Assembly: GCA_039804025.1 (NCBI GenBank)
Contig: JBDRZP010000014.1
Span: 1-64,000, forward strand
Length of the DNA: 64,000 nucleotides
Reading direction: 5' to 3'
Source of the DNA: a candidate division WOR-3 bacterium
GTDB lineage: Bacteria > Hydrothermota > Hydrothermia > Hydrothermales > JAJRUZ01
In this document: positions 34,931 to 43,184 of the stretch, piece by piece
How positions within the stretch are numbered: position 1 is the stretch's first letter
Layout of the letters: each line of letters begins with the position of its first letter
Notes under the pieces: model-generated
Told to the model about the DNA's origin: nothing
Database searches by the model: none
Seen by the model: the letters and a program-made list of their open reading frames with translations, nothing else
Position numbers and translations under genes: made by a program

Positions 34931-37765
34931 ATGAAGAAGTTATTAATACTTGTGATAGGTTTTGCCTATCTGGTAGCTTCTCCTCTATCTCTTTTCCGTC
35001 CCTCTGATAAAAAGGGTCTTGATATACCTGTTAGGACAAAACCAATTTATAACAAAAGGGTAAAAGGTTCTTCAAATTACCAGATTTTCCAGACATGGAC
35101 TACAATATTTTCAGAAGATTTTGAATCTGGAACAATGCCCACTGGATGGACTGTAACTGATGGGAATAATGATGGATATAGCTGGACTGTTGGTGTTTCA
35201 AATGATCCCTTCTATCCTCCAAATTATGGAACAAAATATTTATATTATTCAGATGATGATGCAGGTTCTTCTGCACCACCTGGTGATGAAATTCTCACAA
35301 CAAGCTCCTATTATATACGGAAAATTGCTAACTTAAGGTTTATTTATGCCTACGATTTTGAGGAATACGCAGGACAACCTTATGAATTTGGAGAAATCCA
35401 TGCAAGGTTTTTTTCAGGAGGAACATGGTCTCCATGGAACATACTTGTTCAGTATTACCAAGATACAGGTCCAAAATGGGATACCCTTGATCTAACATCC
35501 TTTTTACCAGCAGATTCTGTTCAACTCAGATTTGTTTATAGAGACCCTTCTGGCGAGTGGGGCTGGGGATTTTATCTTGATAATTTCCTTCTTGAGGGAA
35601 TTTTAGAGCTTAATGTTCTTTTTGTTGATGATGATCAGGGATCAAACTATGAGAGTTATTTTGTTAATTCTCTTTCCTTTTTAAATGTTGACCATGATAC
35701 TTTTGTGGTTCCTGCAGGTGCAAATAATGGTCCTGATTCAGCTTTTATGTCAAATTATGATATTGTTATATGGAACACAGGTGATGATTGGGACTATACA
35801 CTTACAGGACAGGATACTATTGAGATTAAGAAATACTTAAATGCTGGAGGAAGGTTATGGTTATCATCCCAGGATGTTCTCTATAATCTTGGTACAAGTG
35901 TCTCCTGGATGCACATAACAAGTTTTACAAATGATATAGGTTGTCAAAATGCGATAGGTGTGGGTCCTGTTATGGGTGGATTTCAGTTTGCTACAGATGG
36001 GAATGCTATGACTGATTTTGCGGATTATATTAATCCTGATCCTTCAGCTTATCCAGAGGTTGTAAATCAGGATAATTATATAAATTCACTTTCCTACTCA
36101 GGAACTTACAAACTTTTCTTTAATACCTTTGCTTTTGAGAATATTGCAGATCCTTATGATAGACATGAATTTGCAAGGAGAGTTTTAAAGTTTTTTGGTT
36201 ATCTTATGCCCAAAAGGGATGTGGGAGTAAGCTCAGTTTATCCAACAGGTTTAATACAAATTGGTGATACAGTTCAGATATCGGCTACATTTAACAATTT
36301 TGGAACTCTTTTCCCTGAGAATTTTGCTACCCATATAGAAGTTAGAGATCCATTAAATAATGTTATTTTAACAAAGGATAGTGTTATTACGGGACTTTTG
36401 CCTCTTGCAGTGGATACAATTTCGGCAGGAAGTATTATACTTTCCTTGGAGGGAACATATACTATACAAGCCTATACAACAAGTAATTTTGATGAGGATG
36501 CTACAAATAATACTGTTATTGGTCAAATATATGCTTCTCCATGGGGTTCCTGGACAATTTATCCTTCTCCGAGTGTAAATTTTGACAGGTTAACTCATGC
36601 AACAGTTTACGATTATGATAACGATAGGATTTATATGATAGGTGGAACACCAAATGGACAAGCAGGTTCAAATGTTTCATATAATTACAGGTTTGATCCC
36701 TTAAATAATACATGGGAGACTAACCTTGCACCCATGCCAACACCGAGGGGCTGGATACAGGGTGTTTATTATAATGGCTTTATATATGTGGCAGGTGGGT
36801 ATTCTAACTCTCAAACTGCTCTTTCTGTTTTTGAGGCTTATGATATACAGAATAATGCATGGGTAAATCTTCCTGCTTTACCATCTCCAAGATTAGCTTA
36901 TGGAGCTGTTGCATGGAACGGTAGTGTTTATGTTCTTGGGGGACTTGATGCAAGTTTTAATGCAACAAACACTGTTTACAGGTATGATATACAAAATAAT
37001 GCATGGACTTACGCTACAAGTCTTCCTTTAAACTTCTTTATGGGTGGTGTAACTCAAATTAAGGATACTATATATATAGTTGGAGGTTATACAGGTTCTG
37101 GAGCCTGGACAAATCTTTATAGGGGAATAATTGATCTGAATAATCCGGACCTTATAACATGGCAAGATCTTGGTCCTCTTCCCTATCCTAATATGAATAA
37201 TGCTGCTGTTTCTTTACCTGGTTCAATTATAATGATAGGAGGTTTTAAAAATGCATCACTACCCGTCTTAGATTCTGTATGGGAATACAAAATTCAATCA
37301 GGAACATGGGTACCTATACCAAATTATGTTGTCCCTATTGTAAGAAATCATTTTGCAGTAGGAAGAAAAGCAAGGGGTGGAACAGGAGATAGAATTTATG
37401 TTGTTGCCGGTGATGCATATGGAGATTGGGATCCACCCAACAATTATTACTATTATCTTGAAAGACCTGCTGCAATTTCTGTATCTGAAAAGGGAGAAAA
37501 AGTGAATAAGCCTTATCTTTTTGTAAAGAGTAATCTTGCAAATGGAGGCTTTGTTATTAATTTTCTCCTTCCAGAAAATAGGAATGTTGATATAGGTCTT
37601 TATAATATCCTTGGACAAAGGGTAGCAACAATTTTCAAGGGAACAAAATCAAAGGGTGAGTATACAATAAACTTTAATAAAAAAGACCTGAAATCCGGAA
37701 TATACTTTATCAAAATGGAAACAGGAGATAGGATTCCTGTCCAGAGGATTGTAAAGATAAAGTAA
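34931..37765 (+). CDS. Large secreted protein with kelch repeats and type IX-style sorting domain
   Basis: This 944-residue protein has a signal peptide (1-17). A choice-of-anchor/jelly-roll domain (about 50-225, with EDFESGTMPTGWTV) is followed by an alpha/beta domain like class I amidotransferases (about 230-390, VLFVDDDQG, SNYDIVIWNTGDDWD). A CARDB-like Ig domain (about 430-535) and five or so kelch repeats (about 560-820, with YMIGG, YVAGG, YVLGG) come next. The last 70 residues (IGLYNILGQRVATIF through RIVKIK) form a Por/T9SS type A sorting domain. Surface-exposed; ligand unknown. Confidence 0.85.
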   Translation: MKKLLILVIGFAYLVASPLSLFRPSDKKGLDIPVRTKPIYNKRVKGSSNYQIFQTWTTIFSEDFESGTMPTGWTVTDGNNDGYSWTVGVSNDPFYPPNYGTKYLYYSDDDAGSSAPPGDEILTTSSYYIRKIANLRFIYAYDFEEYAGQPYEFGEIHARFFSGGTWSPWNILVQYYQDTGPKWDTLDLTSFLPADSVQLRFVYRDPSGEWGWGFYLDNFLLEGILELNVLFVDDDQGSNYESYFVNSLSFLNVDHDTFVVPAGANNGPDSAFMSNYDIVIWNTGDDWDYTLTGQDTIEIKKYLNAGGRLWLSSQDVLYNLGTSVSWMHITSFTNDIGCQNAIGVGPVMGGFQFATDGNAMTDFADYINPDPSAYPEVVNQDNYINSLSYSGTYKLFFNTFAFENIADPYDRHEFARRVLKFFGYLMPKRDVGVSSVYPTGLIQIGDTVQISATFNNFGTLFPENFATHIEVRDPLNNVILTKDSVITGLLPLAVDTISAGSIILSLEGTYTIQAYTTSNFDEDATNNTVIGQIYASPWGSWTIYPSPSVNFDRLTHATVYDYDNDRIYMIGGTPNGQAGSNVSYNYRFDPLNNTWETNLAPMPTPRGWIQGVYYNGFIYVAGGYSNSQTALSVFEAYDIQNNAWVNLPALPSPRLAYGAVAWNGSVYVLGGLDASFNATNTVYRYDIQNNAWTYATSLPLNFFMGGVTQIKDTIYIVGGYTGSGAWTNLYRGIIDLNNPDLITWQDLGPLPYPNMNNAAVSLPGSIIMIGGFKNASLPVLDSVWEYKIQSGTWVPIPNYVVPIVRNHFAVGRKARGGTGDRIYVVAGDAYGDWDPPNNYYYYLERPAAISVSEKGEKVNKPYLFVKSNLANGGFVINFLLPENRNVDIGLYNILGQRVATIFKGTKSKGEYTINFNKKDLKSGIYFIKMETGDRIPVQRIVKIK

Positions 37766-37790
37766 AAAAATTTAATTCTTTTAATTTCTA

Positions 37791-37820
37791 AGGGGAGGTT
37801 CAATGCCTCCCCTTTTTATT
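37791..37820 (+). terminator. Intrinsic terminator whose loop is the T-loop motif
   Basis: AGGGGAGG/CCTCCCCT gives an 8-bp stem around the loop TTCAATG, followed by TTTTTATTTT. It lies 25 nt after the kelch gene stop and is a good rho-independent terminator. The GG-TTCRANN-CC core is the same as in the leader hairpins, and it lies 26 nt before the ndk ATG. Confidence 0.75.
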
Positions 37821-37821
37821 T

Positions 37822-37827
37822 TATAAT
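37822..37827 (+). promoter_or_regulatory. -10 box (TATAAT) of ndk, leaderless arrangement
   Basis: TATAAT ends 6 nt before the ndk ATG, directly after the terminator T-tract. No Shine-Dalgarno is present. Confidence 0.6.
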
Positions 37828-37833
37828 AATATT

Positions 37834-38229
37834 ATGGAAAAAACCCTTTTAATAATAAAACCAGATGCTGTTAGAAGAAATTTGATTGGTAAAATAATTT
37901 CAATGTGTGAGGAAAATGGATTTAAGGTATTGAATATAAAAATGGAGAAATTAACAAGGGAAAAGGCAGAAAGTTTTTATAAAGTTCATAAGGGAAAGGA
38001 TTTTTTTGAAAATCTTATTGATTATATAACTTCCGACTATGTTGTTGCTATTTTACTTGAAAGGGAAAAAGCAATTGAAACTTTAAGAGAACTTGTTGGG
38101 GCAACTGATCCAAAAAAAGCAAAACCAGGGACAATAAGGTATCTTTTCGGGATAAGTATAACTGAAAATTCTGTTCATGCTTCTGATTCAAAGGAAAGTT
38201 TTGAGTATGAAGTAAAACACTTTTTTTGA
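37834..38229 (+). CDS. ndk: Nucleoside diphosphate kinase
   Basis: Ndk moves the gamma phosphate from ATP to other nucleoside diphosphates through a phosphohistidine. TLLIIKPDAVRR opens the protein, ATDPKKAKPGTIR follows, and the active-site histidine sits in NSVHASDS. The 131 residues are slightly shorter than the usual 135-150 but complete. The stop TGA overlaps the next ATG by one base (TGATG), so translation is coupled to the RqcH-like gene. Confidence 0.96.
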   Translation: MEKTLLIIKPDAVRRNLIGKIISMCEENGFKVLNIKMEKLTREKAESFYKVHKGKDFFENLIDYITSDYVVAILLEREKAIETLRELVGATDPKKAKPGTIRYLFGISITENSVHASDSKESFEYEVKHFF

Positions 38230-39554
38230 TGCATTTTTCTGAATTTTTTTTCCCAGTTTTAAAAAAAGAAATAGATGAAATATTTAAAGGGAAGAAGGTT
38301 AAAAAATTCTTATTTAGTGATAAAAAATTTTTTGTTGTTTTTGATGATAAAAATCTTTTAGAAATATCACTTGAGCCACAGATTTATTACTTTTTACCTT
38401 ATATTTCTCCAGTTACAGAAAATCAAAACTTTTTAGAATTTAAAGAACTTCCATATTTAAAGGATTTTGTTTATAAAGATTCAGAAATAATAGAAGGAGA
38501 AAGAATTTTTGCAATAAATTTTGTTAAAAAAAACCCTCTTGGAGAAATTGAAAAAAGAAAATTAATAATTGATTTTACGAGAAGAAAAAAAGATCTTTTT
38601 ATTTTAAAAGATGAAAAAGTTATATATTCCTTTTCAGGATTAAAAGAATTTAAAATGGAATTTCCTGATAAAATCAATATTTTTAAAGAAAAAAATTTAG
38701 AAAAGATAAAGGAATACACTCAAAAATTTTTACCCTTTTTATATGAGGTTTTAGAAAGAGAAAAGGAATTTTCTGATTTCAAAGAAATTCTTTATAAATA
38801 TTTTAAAGGACCATTTTATGTCGATAAGGAGAAAAAGTTGCATTTGATCAAAAAAGAGAATTTTCTTGAATTTAATAAATTAAGCGAAGCTCTTTTTTAT
38901 ATATACAAAAATCTTGAAAAAGAAGAAATTGAAAAAACAAAAGTAAAAGAAAAAAAAGAAAAAACTTTTAAAAAAGAAAAAGTTGATCCTGAAATATATA
39001 AAATTAAAGGTGAAGCAATTTTACTTAATCTAAATCAGATTTTAGATAAAAAGGGGGTATTTAAACTAAATCACCCTGAAAAAGGAGAAGTTGAAGTTGA
39101 AATAAAGTTTTCTGAGACACCTCAGAAATCAGCAGAAAGATATTTTGAAAGATATAAGAAACTTAAAAGAGCTAATTTAATTAAAGAAAAAATTGAAATT
39201 AAAAAGGAAGAAAAACAAATTTACAAAGTTTATATTTCACCTTCTGGTTTTAAAGTTTTAGTTTCAAAAAATAAGGAATATGCAAATGAACTTACATTTA
39301 AAATTGCAAAACCTGATGATTATTTTTTTCATGTTAAGGATATAAGAGGAGCACATGTTATCTTGAAATATGAAAAAAATAAAGAATTAAAGGAAGAAGA
39401 TATAAAATTTGCAGCTGAAATAGCAAAAAAACATAGTAAACTAAAAGGTGATGAAAAAATTTTTGTTCTATATACTTTAAGAAAATATGTAAGACCTGTT
39501 AAAGGAGCAAAAGGGCTTGTTAGAATAAAAAGAGAAAAGGTTATACTTGTATGA
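38229..39554 (+). CDS. NFACT-family protein (RqcH/FbpA-like)
   Basis: RqcH-type proteins bind stalled 50S subunits and add alanine tails in ribosome rescue. The C-terminal NFACT-R domain is clear: YISPSGFKVLVSKNKEYANELT, then DDYFFHVKDIRGAHVIL and LRKYVRPVKGAKGLVRI. A lysine-rich stretch (about 235-255) and a short coiled coil precede it. The whole protein is 441 residues against about 570 in Bacillus; the N-terminal domain is diverged and the coiled-coil arm is short. The ATG at 38229 is preferred over the TTG just before it. Confidence 0.82.
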   Translation: MHFSEFFFPVLKKEIDEIFKGKKVKKFLFSDKKFFVVFDDKNLLEISLEPQIYYFLPYISPVTENQNFLEFKELPYLKDFVYKDSEIIEGERIFAINFVKKNPLGEIEKRKLIIDFTRRKKDLFILKDEKVIYSFSGLKEFKMEFPDKINIFKEKNLEKIKEYTQKFLPFLYEVLEREKEFSDFKEILYKYFKGPFYVDKEKKLHLIKKENFLEFNKLSEALFYIYKNLEKEEIEKTKVKEKKEKTFKKEKVDPEIYKIKGEAILLNLNQILDKKGVFKLNHPEKGEVEVEIKFSETPQKSAERYFERYKKLKRANLIKEKIEIKKEEKQIYKVYISPSGFKVLVSKNKEYANELTFKIAKPDDYFFHVKDIRGAHVILKYEKNKELKEEDIKFAAEIAKKHSKLKGDEKIFVLYTLRKYVRPVKGAKGLVRIKREKVILV

Positions 39555-40192
39555 TAAAATTTTTGCTTTTCCCTTCTACTCTTTTTATTTTTATTAATTT
39601 AAAGAATTATTACATAAAAGTTTTTCCCCCTGATACTTTAAATTTTGAAAAACCTTTTAATTTTAAAGATGTTAAAACTGACGGTTTATTCATCTATTTT
39701 TTAACAAGGGATGGAAAGGTTACATCCATTAATCCCTATAATGGAACTCTTAAATCAGAATTTAAAATTAATTCCCTTTTATATGCTTCATCCTTTGATG
39801 TTACAGATAGGGGTAATTTTTATTTTTTTATTTCAAAAGGTGGAACATCGAAAATTTTAAAAATAAAGTTTTCTCCCTTTGATTCCACAGTTTATTATTA
39901 TGATATTGATAAAAATTTGCTTGATTTTTTTTGTATAGAGGATAGCTTTTTTATTTTTGTTTTTAAAGACAGAATTTCAGTTTATAAAAATGGGAAACTA
40001 ACCAAGATATTCAAAAAAAATTATAAAAATTATTTCAAATATAAAAATTCCTTTTATGTATATAGTGGAGATACTCTTTTTTCCCTGCTCAGAGAAGAAA
40101 AAAAAGAATATAAAGGAAATTATGATTTTTTGTTTATAATAGATAAAGGTGAGATAGTTAATAAAGATAACAAATGGTTTTTAAAAAATTGA
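39551..40192 (+). CDS. Secreted hypothetical protein, beta-propeller-like
   Basis: The 213-residue protein begins with a hydrophobic segment (about 1-20). It is rich in short beta-strands with repeats such as TDGLFIYFLTRDGKVTSINP and IFVFKDRISVYKNGKL, which resemble blades of a small propeller. I do not recognise a family. It overlaps the upstream gene by 4 nt and the downstream barrel gene by 19 nt, so all are in one operon and it may partner the barrel. Confidence 0.5.
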   Translation: MIKFLLFPSTLFIFINLKNYYIKVFPPDTLNFEKPFNFKDVKTDGLFIYFLTRDGKVTSINPYNGTLKSEFKINSLLYASSFDVTDRGNFYFFISKGGTSKILKIKFSPFDSTVYYYDIDKNLLDFFCIEDSFFIFVFKDRISVYKNGKLTKIFKKNYKNYFKYKNSFYVYSGDTLFSLLREEKKEYKGNYDFLFIIDKGEIVNKDNKWFLKN

Positions 40193-43161
40193 TTAATTTG
40201 TTTATTTTTATGACACTAAATTCCCATAATTTTGAATATAAGAGAGAAATAATAACTTTTGAAAAACCAATTATTATACTTGAATCTCCCCTTTTAAATT
40301 CCGTTAAAGTTTTAAAGGATACTTTTAAAATTCCTTTTAAATTAAAAAGCGACACTTTATTTCCTCTTTTGCCTCTTACAGAAAAAGACACCTTTTTTGT
40401 TGAATATCTCTCCTTTTTTTATAAAAAGGATACAACAGTTTTAAAAATAAAAAGTTTTTTAATGGAAGAAGAATATGATGAAGAAAAAAAGAAAAGTATG
40501 GATGAGGAGATGAATGTGGAAATAAAAGGAGAGAAAACCCTTTCTGCTTCCTATTCAGTTTATGGTTTTAAGATAGATCAGAGGTTAAATTTTGAAATTG
40601 ATGGAGAACTATCAAAGGGTTATAGAGTGAGAGGGAAAATAAGTGATGAATCATTTCCTGAAGAGGAAAATTTTACAAGGAATCTAACTGAACTTGAAGA
40701 AGCAAGTTTTAATTTTGAGGGAGAAAATTTGAAGGCTAAAATTGGTGAATTTACTAGAAAATCAAATTTTTATCCAAGATTCGAAAGGGAAATTGTTGGT
40801 CTTGAATTTGATCTCTATAGTAAAAAAAATAATTTTAATTCAGTTTTAGGTTATCCAAAGGGGAAATTTAAAACTTTATACATAGAACTTGATAAAAGTA
40901 ATTTAAATAACTTTTTACTTATTGATCCTTTAAAGGAAAAAATTGTTCCAAATTCTGAGAGAGTTTATCTTGATGGAAGATTATTAAAAAGGGGAAGAGA
41001 ATTTGATTATATCATTGATTATTCAAATGGAACACTCACTTTGACTCAAAATGTAAGTTATTCTCTTAATTCAAAGTTAAGAGTAGATTTTGAGATTGTA
41101 GAAGATGCTTATAGCAATTATATTTTTTCGTCAGAGTATGAAAGAAATCTAGGATTAATGAATTTAAATTTTATGTACATAAATGAAAGTGATATAGCTT
41201 CAATGCCTAAATTTCTTTTGAAAGAAGAAGATAAAGATCTTTTAAAAAATGTAGAGGATTCTTCCTGGGTTCTTTTAAATGGGATAAACTTTGTGGATTC
41301 AGGGAAAGGAGATTATATTTTGAAAAATGATACTTTAATTTATGTTGGAAAAAATAAAGGTAATGTTTTACCAAATTTTGTTTTTGTTGGTCCATTTAAG
41401 GGAGATTACGAATTTGTTGATGGGAAAAATTATTTTATTTATGTGGGTGAAGGTAAAGGGTCATATAAACTGGGGAAATGGGGTATTACTCCAAAAAGGA
41501 ATCAGAATTTAATTTTTAGTTTAAAATCAGAAAATAATTTTTTAAAAATTGATAATACTTTTGGTTTTTCTCTTTTTAACCCCAATCTCTTTATTCGTAA
41601 GAATATATCAGGTTTTTATGGAGATTTTAGATTTAATATTGAAAAAGGTAAATTTGGTATAGATTTTAATTTTTTAGGTAAAAAAAATTTTAAATCACCC
41701 TTTAGAATTTTTGAGGAAAATTATTTCTATTACTGGGGTAAAAATATAAAGGGGAATTTTTATGATACAAGGATAAAACCCTATTTAAAGTTAAATGAAA
41801 ATTTTAATCTCTATTACGCTTATTCAAATTTAAAAGGTGAAAATTTTTTTATAGATAAAAATTCTTTTGGATACGAATTCAATTATTTTTTTAAAAATAA
41901 AACTGATATAGAGTTTTTTAGTTATAAAAAAAATAATTTAAAAAGATTTAATTTATATTTTGAAAAAAAATGGATACTATCACCTTTTTATAACTATTTT
42001 TATGAAATAGATACTCTCAAAATTAAAAAAATAAATGAAAATTTCGGATTTAAAATAGATTTTAAAAATAAAAGTTTTTTATATGAAATTATCTCCTTTA
42101 AGAAAAAAAGTTTAAGGGAGTTAAAAAATAATTTCAGAATCCTTTACAATTTGGATAAACTAAATTTAAAGTTAAGTTCAAGTTTAATAAACTTCAAAGA
42201 TTCAATAATTTCAAAAAGGGATTTTAATTATTATTTAGAAGCAAATTTTTATCCTAAAAACAATTTATCAATTAACTTAATTTCAAATTTAATAAGGATG
42301 AATGGTTTGAGGAGAGTTATTGAATATGTAAAAGTTCCAGAGGGAAGAGGTTCATATAGTTATGATTCTCTCAGTAATACTTTTTATCCTGATCCAGATG
42401 GTTCCTATATAAGAAAGATAAGAGATATTCCATTAAATGAAGGAATTTTGAAATCTGAAAATGATTTTTCTCTTAATTTTAATGGGGAGAATTTTTTTTA
42501 TATAACAAGTGTTTCATATAGAAGGGATAAGAGTTTTGAACCAAGAACTTATTTTTCACTTATAAAGAATTTAAATTTTAATATTTTTTTGAGTCCTTTT
42601 ATAAATTTTATTTATATAAGAGACTTTAATAGAATTTTTGAAGGTTTTAATAGAAATGAAAGTTATGAAATTTTAACTGGAATTAAAAAAAATTATTTTA
42701 AAAAAATTTTAGAAATTTCAATAAATTTTAAAAGGGATATTTTTGAAGAACTTCTCATTTTTAATAGTAAAAAAACTTATGCTTTACCTTTTTCTATTGT
42801 CGTTTCTGGAAGTAATATTAATTCTAAAATAAAGCTTTCGCCAGGTTTAATTATTCTTGAATATTTTAGACCAGAATCTGAGATAGAAAGAATTCCTTTT
42901 TTGGAATTTAATTTTAATTTATCGTCAATTTTTATATTTAAAACAAAGATTTTTTTTGATTTTAATTTTATAATAAAAAAATCCTATGAAAGAAGTTTTG
43001 CTTCCAGTTTTGAAAGGGATAATTGGAGGTATAATTTTAGTTTTAAAGTAGAAAGGAATATTACAAGTAATACTATAATTATTTTGAAATCAGATTTAAG
43101 GAGGGGTTCTTTTTCAAAGTCTTTTTATAATTTTTATCTTGAAACAAAGTTGCTTTTTTAA
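40174..43161 (+). CDS. Large predicted outer-membrane beta-barrel protein
   Basis: This 995-residue protein has a signal peptide (1-17) and an N-terminal beta-rich part. A segment near 265-310 (RVYLDGRLLKRGREFDYI, then DYSNGTLTLTQNVSY) resembles the repeated motif of SprA/Sov, the type IX secretion translocon. From about 440 onward the sequence alternates aromatic and polar residues, as in long barrels, and ends KLLF. It is far shorter than SprA (over 2000 residues), so a relative or another large porin is possible. The codon and base use is very AT-rich. Confidence 0.5.
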   Translation: MVFKKLINLFIFMTLNSHNFEYKREIITFEKPIIILESPLLNSVKVLKDTFKIPFKLKSDTLFPLLPLTEKDTFFVEYLSFFYKKDTTVLKIKSFLMEEEYDEEKKKSMDEEMNVEIKGEKTLSASYSVYGFKIDQRLNFEIDGELSKGYRVRGKISDESFPEEENFTRNLTELEEASFNFEGENLKAKIGEFTRKSNFYPRFEREIVGLEFDLYSKKNNFNSVLGYPKGKFKTLYIELDKSNLNNFLLIDPLKEKIVPNSERVYLDGRLLKRGREFDYIIDYSNGTLTLTQNVSYSLNSKLRVDFEIVEDAYSNYIFSSEYERNLGLMNLNFMYINESDIASMPKFLLKEEDKDLLKNVEDSSWVLLNGINFVDSGKGDYILKNDTLIYVGKNKGNVLPNFVFVGPFKGDYEFVDGKNYFIYVGEGKGSYKLGKWGITPKRNQNLIFSLKSENNFLKIDNTFGFSLFNPNLFIRKNISGFYGDFRFNIEKGKFGIDFNFLGKKNFKSPFRIFEENYFYYWGKNIKGNFYDTRIKPYLKLNENFNLYYAYSNLKGENFFIDKNSFGYEFNYFFKNKTDIEFFSYKKNNLKRFNLYFEKKWILSPFYNYFYEIDTLKIKKINENFGFKIDFKNKSFLYEIISFKKKSLRELKNNFRILYNLDKLNLKLSSSLINFKDSIISKRDFNYYLEANFYPKNNLSINLISNLIRMNGLRRVIEYVKVPEGRGSYSYDSLSNTFYPDPDGSYIRKIRDIPLNEGILKSENDFSLNFNGENFFYITSVSYRRDKSFEPRTYFSLIKNLNFNIFLSPFINFIYIRDFNRIFEGFNRNESYEILTGIKKNYFKKILEISINFKRDIFEELLIFNSKKTYALPFSIVVSGSNINSKIKLSPGLIILEYFRPESEIERIPFLEFNFNLSSIFIFKTKIFFDFNFIIKKSYERSFASSFERDNWRYNFSFKVERNITSNTIIILKSDLRRGSFSKSFYNFYLETKLLF

Positions 43162-43172
43162 TTTTTTATTTT

Positions 43173-43178
43173 TATAAT
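43173..43178 (+). promoter_or_regulatory. -10 box (TATAAT) of the acyl-CoA ligase gene, leaderless arrangement
   Basis: TATAAT ends 6 nt before the ATG at 43185, without a Shine-Dalgarno. Confidence 0.6.
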
Positions 43179-43184
43179 ATAATA

